DNA from: Enhydrobacter aerosaccus
Lineage (GTDB): Bacteria > Pseudomonadota > Alphaproteobacteria > Reyranellales > Reyranellaceae
DNA: 64,000 bases
Direction of reading: 5' to 3'
Assembly (NCBI RefSeq): GCF_900167455.1
Contig: NZ_FUWJ01000001.1
Location: forward strand, 1,550,001-1,614,000
The notes under the pieces are model-generated. The model saw nothing but the letters and a program-made list of their open reading frames with translations, was not told the DNA's origin and ran no database searches. The first letter of the stretch is position 1. Each line of letters opens with the position of its first letter. Both the position numbers and the translations under genes were made by a program. Shown in pieces: positions 55,889-63,785 of this stretch.

Positions 55889-57153
55889 CCGCCACGCCGA
55901 TCCCCCTCGACGCGACCGACGAAGCGCGCGCCGCCGGGCTGCGCCGCATGCGCCTGCTGGCGCTGCTGCTGCTGGTGGCGATGGCCGGTGTCTTCGTCGC
56001 GACCTCCTACGGCCAGATCAGCTATCCCTGGCTCGGCTACGTGCGGGCCTTTGCGGAAGCGGCCATGGTCGGCGCCTGCGCCGACTGGTTCGCCGTGGTG
56101 GCGCTGTTCCGCCATCCACTCGGCGTGCCCATTCCCCACACCGCCATCGTGCCGCGCAACAAGCAGCGGATCGGCGGCGCGCTGGGGCGTTTCCTGACCG
56201 ACCATTTCTTCACGCCGCAAGTGCTGAAGGCGCGGCTGGCGGAGCTCGAGCTCTCGCCCTGGATCGCGGCCTGGCTGGCCAACCCGGACAATGCCCGCCG
56301 CCTGTCGCGCCTGGTCGCCGCCGCCCTGCCCGACATCCTGCGCACCCTGCCGCGCCAGCAGATCACCGACACCGCTAAGGACTGGCTCGAACGCGGCCTC
56401 AAGGCCCTGCCCGGTGCGCCGGTCGCGGCCAATCTCCTGGCCATCGTCTGGGCCCAGGGCCAGACCCAAAAGCTGGTCGAGCGTAGCCTCGAACTGCTCG
56501 AGGAGTCGGTGCGCCAGCACAAAGACGAGATCCGCGGCAAGATCGAGGCGGGCTCGTCGCGCTGGGTGCCACGCTGGGTCGATGGCATGGTGGCAGCCAA
56601 GGTCATGGCCGCCGTGACCAGGACCCTGGGCGAGATGCGCGACCCGGCCCATCCCTGGCGACTCGAGCTCCGGCAGGCGGTCGAGACGCTGGTCGAGCGC
56701 CTGCAATCGGACCCGGAGCTGGCGGCCCGCATCGACGAGGCCAAGGCGGCCATGATCAACGATCCGCTGTTCCACGCCCAGCTCGAGGCGCTGTGGAGCG
56801 AGATCGAGGGCCGCCTGCCGACGGATGCCACGATCTATGCCGGCCACGCCGCGCATCTGTTGGAGAGAGGCCTGCTGGCGTTGGGCCGCTGGCTGCAGGA
56901 CGACCCCGTCCTGCGCACGCGCTTCGATCTCTGTGCCCGGCACCTGATCAAGCGGACCGTGGCCCTGCAGCGCGAGGAGATCGGCGGCTTCGTCCGGCGC
57001 GTGGTCGAGAACTGGGAAAGCGACACGCTCGTCACCCGCATCGAGCTGCTGGTCGGGATGGACCTTCAATACATCCGCATCAACGGCACGTTGGTCGGCG
57101 GCCTGGTCGGGCTGGTCATCTACACCACGTCCCGGTGGCTTCTGCCCGGCTGA
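55885..57153 (+). CDS. DUF445 family membrane protein
   Basis: 422 residues with helices at both ends: RLLALLLLVAMAGVFVATSY and INGTLVGGLVGLVIYTTSRW. The segment GACADWFAVVALFRHPLGVP and RNKQRIGGALGRFLTDHFFT are diagnostic of DUF445 (YjiN). The long middle is helical and basic/acidic. Function unknown; placement with the EcsC and ATPase genes suggests a membrane-stress role, which is inference only. It is convergent with the HPF-CSD gene 24 bp downstream. Confidence 0.88.
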   Translation: MTATPIPLDATDEARAAGLRRMRLLALLLLVAMAGVFVATSYGQISYPWLGYVRAFAEAAMVGACADWFAVVALFRHPLGVPIPHTAIVPRNKQRIGGALGRFLTDHFFTPQVLKARLAELELSPWIAAWLANPDNARRLSRLVAAALPDILRTLPRQQITDTAKDWLERGLKALPGAPVAANLLAIVWAQGQTQKLVERSLELLEESVRQHKDEIRGKIEAGSSRWVPRWVDGMVAAKVMAAVTRTLGEMRDPAHPWRLELRQAVETLVERLQSDPELAARIDEAKAAMINDPLFHAQLEALWSEIEGRLPTDATIYAGHAAHLLERGLLALGRWLQDDPVLRTRFDLCARHLIKRTVALQREEIGGFVRRVVENWESDTLVTRIELLVGMDLQYIRINGTLVGGLVGLVIYTTSRWLLPG

Positions 57154-57177
57154 GCCGAGCGGCTCGCCACCGACTCC

Positions 57178-57741
57178 TTACACCAGGTGATGCTTGCCCA
57201 TCGGCGTCACGCTGCTGGCCTGTGGCCCCTTCTCGCCGGGATGCAGGGAGAAGCGGACCTGCTCGCCGACCTTGAGCTTGTCGAAGCCGCGGTTGGCGAC
57301 GGCGTTGCGATGGAAATAGACCTCGGTCCCGTCGCTGGCCTCGATGAAGCCGAAATCCTTCTCGGCGATCAGGTCGCGGATGCGGCCGTGGCCCGGCACT
57401 TCGTGCCCCTTGACGTCGCCGCGCTGGCGGCGAACGTGGTCCTCGAGCTGGCGGCGGACCGCATCGAAGCAGTCGCGCACCGCGACATGGATATCCTCGT
57501 GCGCATGATGCTGCTCGGGATCGCGCTTCACCACGATCTCCCTGCCCGGGACCTTGAGGTCGACGCGGATATGGAACAGCTTGCCCTGTTCGTGACGGCG
57601 ATGCGGCGCCTCGATCACGACGCGGCAGCTCACGATGCGGTCGTAGAACTGTTCGAGTTCCGCCGCCCGTTCGCGGATCCGCGCCTCGACCGCCTCGGAC
57701 GCATCCATGTTGCGAAAGGTGATCTGCAGCCAGTTGGTCAT
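57178..57741 (-). CDS. Hibernation-promoting factor fused to a cold-shock domain
   Basis: 187 residues. Residues about 1-105 form an HPF/RaiA domain (ITFRNMDASEAVEARIRERA, SCRVVIEAPHRRHEQGKLFH). Residues about 118-183 form a cold-shock/S1-like domain (GRIRDLIAEKDFGFIEASDG, VYFHRNAVANRGFDKLKVG). HPF blocks the ribosomal A site during rest; the CSD would add RNA binding. This fusion is known in some alphaproteobacteria. It overlaps the following hydrolase gene by four bases (ATGA). Confidence 0.9.
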   Translation of the reverse strand: MTNWLQITFRNMDASEAVEARIRERAAELEQFYDRIVSCRVVIEAPHRRHEQGKLFHIRVDLKVPGREIVVKRDPEQHHAHEDIHVAVRDCFDAVRRQLEDHVRRQRGDVKGHEVPGHGRIRDLIAEKDFGFIEASDGTEVYFHRNAVANRGFDKLKVGEQVRFSLHPGEKGPQASSVTPMGKHHLV

Positions 57742-58394
57742 TGCTTGTCCTCCACGACATGATGCCGGAACCAGCGGGCGGCATGGCCGATCACCGCCTC
57801 GAGCGCACCCTTCTCGGGAAAGAGATGGGTCGCGCCCGGCACGATCTCCAGGGCCTTTTCACCCTTCAGCCGCGCCAGGGCGCGGCGGTTGAGCACCAGC
57901 ACGACATCGTCGGCTCCGCCCACGATCAGCAACGTCGGCGCCATGACCTGCTCCAACGCGTCGCCGGCGAGATCGGGCCGCCCGCCGCGCGAGACCACGG
58001 CTTTCACGCGCGGGCCGAGCTTGGCGGCGGCCACCAGCGCCGCCGCCGCGCCGGTGCTGGCGCCGAACAGGCCGAAGCGCAGCGTGCGCGTCAGGTCGTT
58101 CGCTTCCAGCCAGCGCACGGCATCGACCACGCGCTTCGCCAGCAGGGCGATGTCGAACACGTTGGCGCGGTCGGATTCCTCTTCCGGCGTCAGCAGGTCG
58201 AACAGCAATGTCGCCATCCCCTGCTGCGCCAGCGCCTCGGCGACAGCGATATTGCGCGGGCTGAGCCGGCTCGAACCGCTGCCATGCGCAAACACCACCA
58301 GCACCCGCGCCCCCGCCGGCAGCCGCAGCGTGCCGGGCAGCTTGAGCGGTGGGATGCGGACCTCCTTGATCAGCAGCTCGGCCATGACCGTCAT
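57738..58394 (-). CDS. Dienelactone-hydrolase-like alpha/beta hydrolase
   Basis: 218 residues from ATG 58394. RVLVVFAHGSGSSRLSPRNI gives the oxyanion region, GLFGASTGAAAALVAAAKLG the nucleophile elbow with Ser, APTLLIVGGADDVVLVLNRR the acid, and GATHLFPEKGALEAV the His. ATG 58385 or TTG 58442 are other possible starts. Proteins like this often appear fused to phosphoribosyltransferase domains in stress islands; here it is alone but coupled to the HPF-CSD gene. Substrate unknown. Confidence 0.86.
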   Translation of the reverse strand: MTVMAELLIKEVRIPPLKLPGTLRLPAGARVLVVFAHGSGSSRLSPRNIAVAEALAQQGMATLLFDLLTPEEESDRANVFDIALLAKRVVDAVRWLEANDLTRTLRFGLFGASTGAAAALVAAAKLGPRVKAVVSRGGRPDLAGDALEQVMAPTLLIVGGADDVVLVLNRRALARLKGEKALEIVPGATHLFPEKGALEAVIGHAARWFRHHVVEDKQ

Positions 58395-58487
58395 GCCGGC
58401 ATGATGGCCTGCGTCGACGGCGTGCCCCTTGATCGAGGTCAATCCATCTCTGCCCTGCTTGTTCTGGCCCCGCCGCCCCTTACCTCG

Positions 58488-58810
58488 CCTCTCCCCCTGA
58501 AGGGGGGGGGAGGAATCTGAAGAGAAAATTCGCGGTCAAACTCCTCTCCCCTGAAGGGGGAGAGGAGTTTGAAGGAAAGAGTTCGCAGACTCTCGCGCTT
58601 CAGCCCCCTCTCCCCCTGACGAGCGAGACGAACCTGAGGAGAAAGAGTTCGCGGCCTCCTCTGCCCCGATAGGCGGAGAGGAACCTGAAGGAGAAGAGTT
58701 CCCGCTTCAGACTCCTCTCCCACGAAAGGGGAAGAGACGTCTGAAGATCAGGAGTTCGCGCTTCGGACTCCTCTCCCCCATGAGGGGGAGAGGTGGGGTG
58801 AGGGGGTGAG
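58488..58810. repeat. Six imperfect hairpin repeats (tandem array)
   Basis: Gene-free stretch between two minus-strand genes. Six units begin near 58488, 58541, 58605, 58654, 58712 and 58768, spaced 49-64 bp. Each starts with a hairpin of the type CTCCTCTCCCC / GGGGAGAGGA around TGA or ATGA, and most continue with CTGAAGGAGAAGAGTTCGCG and CGCTTCAGA. The last unit (58768-58810) has the longest stem. They could act as mRNA-processing or terminator elements, or as REP-like mobile repeats; no ORF fits. Confidence 0.75.
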
Positions 58811-58835
58811 ACACGATGCGCCCCAAAGGCGGCGC

Positions 58836-60122
58836 TTACGAGGCGGCAGCCACCTGCTCGAGGACTGGCAACAGATAGCCTCGGAAGCGCGCCGGGTCCT
58901 CGCTCATGGGGAAATGGCCCATGCCCATCATCACCTGGAACGAGGTCGCCTTCACCAGCCTGGCCAGTTCGGCGGTCAGTTCCGGCGTGGCGGAGATGTC
59001 GTACTCGCCCGTCAGCAGATGCAGCGGACAGCGTTTTGTATCGAGTCCGTCCAGCAGCCCGTTCCGCAGATCGCCCTCGGCGAAGTAGTAATGCAAATCG
59101 CCGAGGAAGATGCCGGGTCCGCCCTGCAGGTAGTGCCACAGCGTCTCCCATTTCTCGGCCGACGGCGCCGTCGGCGCCACCAGGCAGGCGACGGAGCCGG
59201 CCGCCGCTTCCTGCCCGTGCACGTCGGGCCGATGCAGCACGCCAAGATCGCGCAGCCGCGTGTCGGCGCCGGCCTCGGCATGCGTCGCCGACTGCAGTCC
59301 GATCGCCGCCCGGAAATAGTCGCCGTGGCGCAGCGCCAGATGCAGCACGGCGCGCCCGCCGATCGAGCAGCCCATCACCACCGGCCGTTCCAGCTTCAGC
59401 GCGCGGCAGAAGGCCATGACGGTCTCGACATAGAGATCGGTCGTCAGGCGATAGGTCTCGCGCTCGAAGCCCGGCGGCGGCGAGGACTTGCCGTGCCACG
59501 GCAGATCGAAGGCCAGGACGCGAAACCGCGCCGTGATCTCGGGATCGTTCAGGAGGGCCCGATATTGCCGCCCGTCGGCGCCGGCCGTGTGCAGGCAGAC
59601 CAGCGGAATCCCCTGCCCCGCTTCCTCGAAGTAGAGCCGATGCGCCCTGCCGTTGAGATCGAGCCGCAGATACCGGCCGACGACGGGCTCGATGAAGGCG
59701 CCCTGCGGACCGGGGGCTTCCAGTCCACTCTTGACCGCACTGGAAGCGCGCGGTCCGTCCGAGCCCGATCCCGGAGACCGCACCGCCTCGAACAACTGCT
59801 CCAGGAACAGCAATCGCCGCCCGAATTCCAGCATGTCGCCCTCGACATAGAGATGGCCCATGCGAACCATGGCGACCAGGCTCTGGTAGCCAACCGGCGG
59901 CACCGGCTGGGCGAAGGCGTCCCAGGTCTCGCGCGCCGCGCTCAGCGTGAAGGCCGCCTCGGCCGACTTGCCCGGCGCCACCACGATGCCCGCCGCCGAT
60001 GCCGTGGCCGTCGACACATCGCCGCCACTCGCGATCGAGAAGCAGAGCGGCACGCGCGCCGCCTGCCCGCGCAGGAATTCATTGCCGCGCTCCGCGCCTG
60101 CCAGCGCCTTGAACCGTTTCAC
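58836..60122 (-). CDS. Alpha/beta hydrolase with N-terminal SCP2-like domain
   Basis: 428 residues. The GTG at 60122 has GGAGG six bases upstream, so it is preferred to in-frame codons inside the next gene. Residues about 1-115 (LCFSIASGGDVSTATASAAG, PVGYQSLVAMVRMGHLYVEG) look like an SCP2/sterol-carrier-like domain. Residues about 150-428 are an alpha/beta hydrolase with HTAGADGRQYRALLNDPEIT, nucleophile VVMGCSIGGRAVLHL, and GMGHFPMSEDPARF His. It follows the LLM oxidoreductase and may process its lipid-like product. Confidence 0.82.
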   Translation of the reverse strand: MKRFKALAGAERGNEFLRGQAARVPLCFSIASGGDVSTATASAAGIVVAPGKSAEAAFTLSAARETWDAFAQPVPPVGYQSLVAMVRMGHLYVEGDMLEFGRRLLFLEQLFEAVRSPGSGSDGPRASSAVKSGLEAPGPQGAFIEPVVGRYLRLDLNGRAHRLYFEEAGQGIPLVCLHTAGADGRQYRALLNDPEITARFRVLAFDLPWHGKSSPPPGFERETYRLTTDLYVETVMAFCRALKLERPVVMGCSIGGRAVLHLALRHGDYFRAAIGLQSATHAEAGADTRLRDLGVLHRPDVHGQEAAAGSVACLVAPTAPSAEKWETLWHYLQGGPGIFLGDLHYYFAEGDLRNGLLDGLDTKRCPLHLLTGEYDISATPELTAELARLVKATSFQVMMGMGHFPMSEDPARFRGYLLPVLEQVAAAS

Positions 60123-60150
60123 CGCTTTCCTCCAATCGATTATTTGCGTG

Positions 60151-60233
60151 CTGGGGGCGCGCCACTCCAGTGGCGCGTCTTGTTCCTGTGACGTGCATCC
60201 CATGAACGCGCGACTGGAGTCGCGCGCCCCCAG
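60151..60233. repeat. Inverted pair of 27-bp REP-like palindromes
   Basis: Left arm 60151-60177 and right arm 60207-60233 are inverted copies of each other with about two mismatches; each arm also contains its own small hairpin (GCGCCACT/AGTGGCGC with CC loop; GCGCGACT/AGTCGCGC with GG loop). The pair is 29 bp apart, in the gap between the hydrolase and LLM genes, like a BIME. A third related copy is at 61436. Confidence 0.8.
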
Positions 60234-60235
60234 CT

Positions 60236-61333
60236 TTACTCTGCCGCCTGGGCCGCCGCGGGCGCCTGCCATTTCTTCACCACTGGCAGCACTTCCTTGG
60301 CGAACAGCTTGAGCCCGCGTTCGGAGACCTCGTAGGGCGTGCCGCCGAAGCGGAAGGCGACGTTCATCTCGAAATCGCCCAGGAGTCGCCGCCGCTCCTC
60401 CAGCCCGCGCAGGATCTTGTCCGGCGTGCCCCACGAGGCCGCCTGCATGAAGCCTGTCACGGCCCCTTCGAGCCCACCACCCTTGCGCGCCAGGTCGGCC
60501 TTCTGCTGGTAGGCGTCGTAGCCCTTCACCGTCTTGAAGTGCTCGCCCAGGAACTCGTAGTGGAAGAAGTTGCTCTCCACGAATTTGCCCTGGTAACGGC
60601 GTGCCTCGTCCTCGATGGTGGCGGCGTTCGGCCCGCAGACGCAGAACTCCGTCAGCATGACACGCGGCGCCTCGGTGCCGTGATACTGCCGATGCAGCGC
60701 GCGGCCGCGCTCGATCACCGGCAGGCGCATCTCCCACGGCCGGTCGGCGAACATCACCATGTGCGCGCCGAGCTTCGCCGCCGAGTCGACCGAGTCCTCG
60801 CTCGACGCCACGGCGTAGATACGGCCGTCGAACGAATATGTCGGCCGCGGCCGCAGCTCGATGCGCGGCTGCTTGTAGTGTTTGCCGTTGCCTTCCATGA
60901 CGCCGGTGCGTAGCGCCTCGATGATCAGGGGCGCGGCCTCGTCGAAGCGCTCGCGCGATTCGTCCATGGGCACGCGAAAGGCGGTGAACTCGCGCCGCGC
61001 CAGCCCGCGTCCCATGCCGAAGCGCAGCCGGCCCTTGCTGACCAGATCGAGCACGAGGGCGTTCTCCGCCACGCGGAGCGGATCGTGCCACGGCAGGATC
61101 ACCGCTGCGGTGCCGATATCGATGTTCGGACACAACGCGGCGAGATGCATCATCAGCGCCAGGTTGTCGGGCACGAAGGAGTAGTCGTTGAAATGATGCT
61201 CGGCCGACCACAGGCAATCGAAACCAAGATCGGCCGCCAGCCGCGCCAGCCGGATCTCCTCGTCCCACACGCGGTCGTCCGTGCAGTTGTCCCAACCGTA
61301 GTTGGTGAACAGCATCATCATGCCGACGTCCAT
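60236..61333 (-). CDS. LLM class flavin-dependent oxidoreductase
   Basis: Luciferase-like monooxygenase of 365 residues. DVGMMMLFTNYGWDNCTDDR and LGFDCLWSAEHHFNDYSFVP at the N-terminus, MGRGLARREFTAFRVPMDES in the middle, and a C-terminal KGYDAYQQKADLARKGGGLE. These F420- or FMN-dependent enzymes oxidise alkanals, terpenes or sulfonates; the substrate is unknown. The ATG at 61333 was chosen with RGGPAM before the conserved start. Cotranscribed with the SCP2-hydrolase gene is plausible but the REP pair lies between them. Confidence 0.9.
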   Translation of the reverse strand: MDVGMMMLFTNYGWDNCTDDRVWDEEIRLARLAADLGFDCLWSAEHHFNDYSFVPDNLALMMHLAALCPNIDIGTAAVILPWHDPLRVAENALVLDLVSKGRLRFGMGRGLARREFTAFRVPMDESRERFDEAAPLIIEALRTGVMEGNGKHYKQPRIELRPRPTYSFDGRIYAVASSEDSVDSAAKLGAHMVMFADRPWEMRLPVIERGRALHRQYHGTEAPRVMLTEFCVCGPNAATIEDEARRYQGKFVESNFFHYEFLGEHFKTVKGYDAYQQKADLARKGGGLEGAVTGFMQAASWGTPDKILRGLEERRRLLGDFEMNVAFRFGGTPYEVSERGLKLFAKEVLPVVKKWQAPAAAQAAE

Positions 61334-61435
61334 GGCGGGTCCTCCTCTTTGGTTCTTTGATTGAGAGGATGGTTTCACGGACGATCGTCGGTCGCAAGCG
61401 ACGGTGTGCGGCCTAGTTCCATGAGACGCTCATGA

Positions 61436-61453
61436 GCGCCACTGGAGTGGCGC
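61436..61453. repeat. Third copy of the ACTGGAGT palindrome
   Basis: Perfect 8-bp stem GCGCCACT / AGTGGCGC with GG loop, just upstream of the LLM start side and just after the TIGR03084 gene stop. It matches the right-hand family element at 60207 and its flank (CATGA before, TGACGT after). One copy here, two at 60151-60233. Confidence 0.7.
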
Positions 61454-61457
61454 GCTC

Positions 61458-62273
61458 CTATGACGTCTTCATCCGGAACCTCGTGCCTTTCGCCGGCGGT
61501 GTCTCCGGCGGTCCGGCGAAACACTGTGCGATGCTCATCCATTCTTTTGCCACCGCGCCCTCCACGGTGAGCGTCGTGTCGGCGATGTTGCGGGTCTGCG
61601 TCACCACTTGGCAGAAGGCAACGGCGTCACCGGCGATGCGGTCGGTCATGGTCGCCTCGTTCCAGTTCCAGCTTTCGCCGTTCGGACCGTCGAGGCGCAC
61701 TTGCGGCACCGTCTCCGGCACGGGGCGGCCATGGACGCGGAAGGACCAGCCGAAGGTGCGGACGCCGATCTCGGCGATGTTCTTCAGCCGCGGTGATGGC
61801 GGCGGGCGATCCAGGCCCAGCAGGTCGTAGATCGCCTGCGCATGCGACCATACCTCCATCTGGCGGGCGGTCGTGAACATGCGCACGCCCATGTCGGGCC
61901 CAGCCCATTTGAGGCGGGCGTCCGCAGGCTTGGCCGCGAGCGCATCGCAGAGCTTGCGCAGCGTGGTGCGCCAGCGCTCGCGCAGCGCCGCGCCGGTGAG
62001 ATCGCCCAGCCTGAGCCGCGTCTCCTCCACACGGCTCAGGCCGGTGGCGCGCCGGGCCTGGATATCGGCCATCAGCGCGGCGAAGGCTGACTCATCGGTC
62101 GCCGAGGCCAGCGCCAGCCGGTCTCCCCAGTGCAGGTGCTGGACGATGTCGTTGACGGTCCAGTGCTTGAACTGCGTCGGCCTCGCCCAGTCGCCGGGTT
62201 GGAGGCGGGCCAGCAGGCGATCGAATTCATCCGCCTCGGCGGCAAGGTCGGAGACTTGTTGCAGGCTTGTCAT
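61458..62273 (-). CDS. TIGR03084-family protein (DinB/maleylpyruvate-isomerase-like)
   Basis: 271 residues. The N-terminal mycothiol-maleylpyruvate-isomerase-like helix reads FKHWTVNDIVQHLHWGDRLA with the His ligands, and LRKLCDALAAKPADARLKWA and GVRMFTTARQMEVWSHAQAI are typical. The C-terminal half contains WNWNEATMTDRIAGDAVAFC. Family members bind metal and may transfer thiol conjugates; function unknown. The ATG at 62273 (MTSLQQVSDLAAEADEF) is preferred to in-frame codons up to 62453. Confidence 0.82.
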   Translation of the reverse strand: MTSLQQVSDLAAEADEFDRLLARLQPGDWARPTQFKHWTVNDIVQHLHWGDRLALASATDESAFAALMADIQARRATGLSRVEETRLRLGDLTGAALRERWRTTLRKLCDALAAKPADARLKWAGPDMGVRMFTTARQMEVWSHAQAIYDLLGLDRPPPSPRLKNIAEIGVRTFGWSFRVHGRPVPETVPQVRLDGPNGESWNWNEATMTDRIAGDAVAFCQVVTQTRNIADTTLTVEGAVAKEWMSIAQCFAGPPETPPAKGTRFRMKTS

Positions 62274-62515
62274 GGGCGTCGGCTCCCTTCGGGGCGACGA
62301 TAGCGGAGGCACGGCGCCGCTGTCCCTGCTCCGTCGTTTCCTACGGGTGACTAGTGCCCGTCCCGGAATGCGGGACCTTCCATTGTCCACGGTGTCATTG
62401 GTCTGAATGGCCATGGCTAGGATCACGGCGTCGCGCATCCCCCGGCGCACCATACTGCCTTCCGGACGCGGCTGGTTCCCGGTAGTTTGGCGCCTAGACA
62501 GGACAGAGTACGCCC

Positions 62516-63772
62516 ATGTCAGTTCCAGGGTCCGGCCGCCTTTCTGGCCGCATCGAGCCGTTGCCGCGGGTCGGCTCCGAGGCAGAGACCTCCGACCGGG
62601 TCACGGACCGCACCGCCGCGCCGACACAAGTCCCCCGACCGCCAGTCCAGTCGCCCGTCCAGCCGGCATCGACCCCGGCAAGGCGACGCGGCGGGCGCCG
62701 CCGCGGCGTGCTTGCCATTATGCTGCTGGCAGTGGCCGGCTTCGGCGGCTGGTACGGCTATCGCTGGTGGACCGATGGACGCTTCATGGTGTGGACCGAC
62801 GACGCCTATGTCGGAGCCAAGACCGTGATCCTGGCGGCAAAAGTGCCGGGCTACATCTCGTCGCTCAATGTCGAGGACAACGCGTTCGTCCACGGCGGCG
62901 ACGTCATCGCCATCATCGACGACGGTGACTACAAGCTGGCGCTCGAATCGGCGCGCGCCCGGACCCGGACCCAGCAGGCCACGGTCGAGCGGATCGGTCG
63001 CCAAATCAAGGCGCTGGAGGCCGCCGTAGAACAGGCCAAGGCGCAGCTCGTGTCGGCCCAGGCCGGTGCCGCCCGCGCCAAGCTCGAATTCGACCGCCAG
63101 CAGTCGCTCACCCTCATCGGCGGCGCCAGCAAGCAGGTTTTCGAACAGGCCTATACCAACCGCGACCAGGGCGATGCCGCGGTCCTCAACGCCAAGGCTG
63201 CCGTCGATGCGGCCGAGGCCAATGTCGCGGTGGCCCGGAGCCAGCAGGAGGAGGCGCGCCAGACAGTATCGGAACTGGAGATGGCGGCCGCGCGCGCCGA
63301 GCGCGATCTCTCCTTCACGGTGATCCGCGCGCCGTTCGACGGCGTGGTCGGCAACCGTGCCATCCAGGCCGGCGGCTACGTGCAGGCGGGCACGCGTCTC
63401 GTAAGCGTGGTGCCGCTCGACGACGTCTATATCGACGCCAACTTCAAGGAGACGCAGCTCGCCCGCATCAGGCCAGGGGCGCATGTCTCGATCCTGGTCG
63501 ATGCCCTGCCGGATGTCGTGCTCGACGGCACGGTCGAGAGCATCGCTCCCGCTTCGGGCTCGGTGTTCTCGCTGCTGCCGCCCGACAACGCCACGGGCAA
63601 CTTCACCAAGATCGTGCAGCGCCTGCCGGTGCGCATTCGCGTCGCCCCCGAAGTGGCGGAACAGGGCGCGCTGCGGCCTGGCATGTCGGTGGCCGCCGGC
63701 GTCGATACGCGCACCGGCGCCATGGGCGCGCCGCCGGTTTCGATCACGGCCACACCGACAGCCCCCCGGTAA
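62516..63772 (+). CDS. HlyD family periplasmic adaptor (EmrA-like)
   Basis: 418 residues: Pro-rich cytosolic N-terminus, one helix (LAIMLLAVAGFGGWYGYRW), then the periplasmic part with WTDDAYVGAKTVILAAKVPG, long coiled coil (residues about 160-290) and the barrel FTVIRAPFDGVVGNRAIQAG. Pairs with the following MFS gene as an EmrAB-type efflux system. The ATG at 62516 follows AGAGTACGCCC; no strong site. The 242-bp gap upstream has a small GTCCCG/CGGGAC hairpin at 62360-62376 but no gene. Confidence 0.93.
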   Translation: MSVPGSGRLSGRIEPLPRVGSEAETSDRVTDRTAAPTQVPRPPVQSPVQPASTPARRRGGRRRGVLAIMLLAVAGFGGWYGYRWWTDGRFMVWTDDAYVGAKTVILAAKVPGYISSLNVEDNAFVHGGDVIAIIDDGDYKLALESARARTRTQQATVERIGRQIKALEAAVEQAKAQLVSAQAGAARAKLEFDRQQSLTLIGGASKQVFEQAYTNRDQGDAAVLNAKAAVDAAEANVAVARSQQEEARQTVSELEMAAARAERDLSFTVIRAPFDGVVGNRAIQAGGYVQAGTRLVSVVPLDDVYIDANFKETQLARIRPGAHVSILVDALPDVVLDGTVESIAPASGSVFSLLPPDNATGNFTKIVQRLPVRIRVAPEVAEQGALRPGMSVAAGVDTRTGAMGAPPVSITATPTAPR

Positions 63773-63785
63773 GCGGAGCGCGGCA

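Noticed and set aside
58488..58810. CRISPR array
   Set aside because: Units are imperfect, of variable spacing and are themselves hairpins; there are no unique spacers or cas genes.
60123..61397. Upstream half of a long minus-strand frame running through the LLM gene into the hydrolase
   Set aside because: The real LLM frame is another one; the hydrolase begins at GTG 60122 with its own GGAGG site.
62274..62515. A gene or regulator site in the gap before emrA
   Set aside because: No convincing frame; the GTCCCG/CGGGAC hairpin is too short to assign as an operator.
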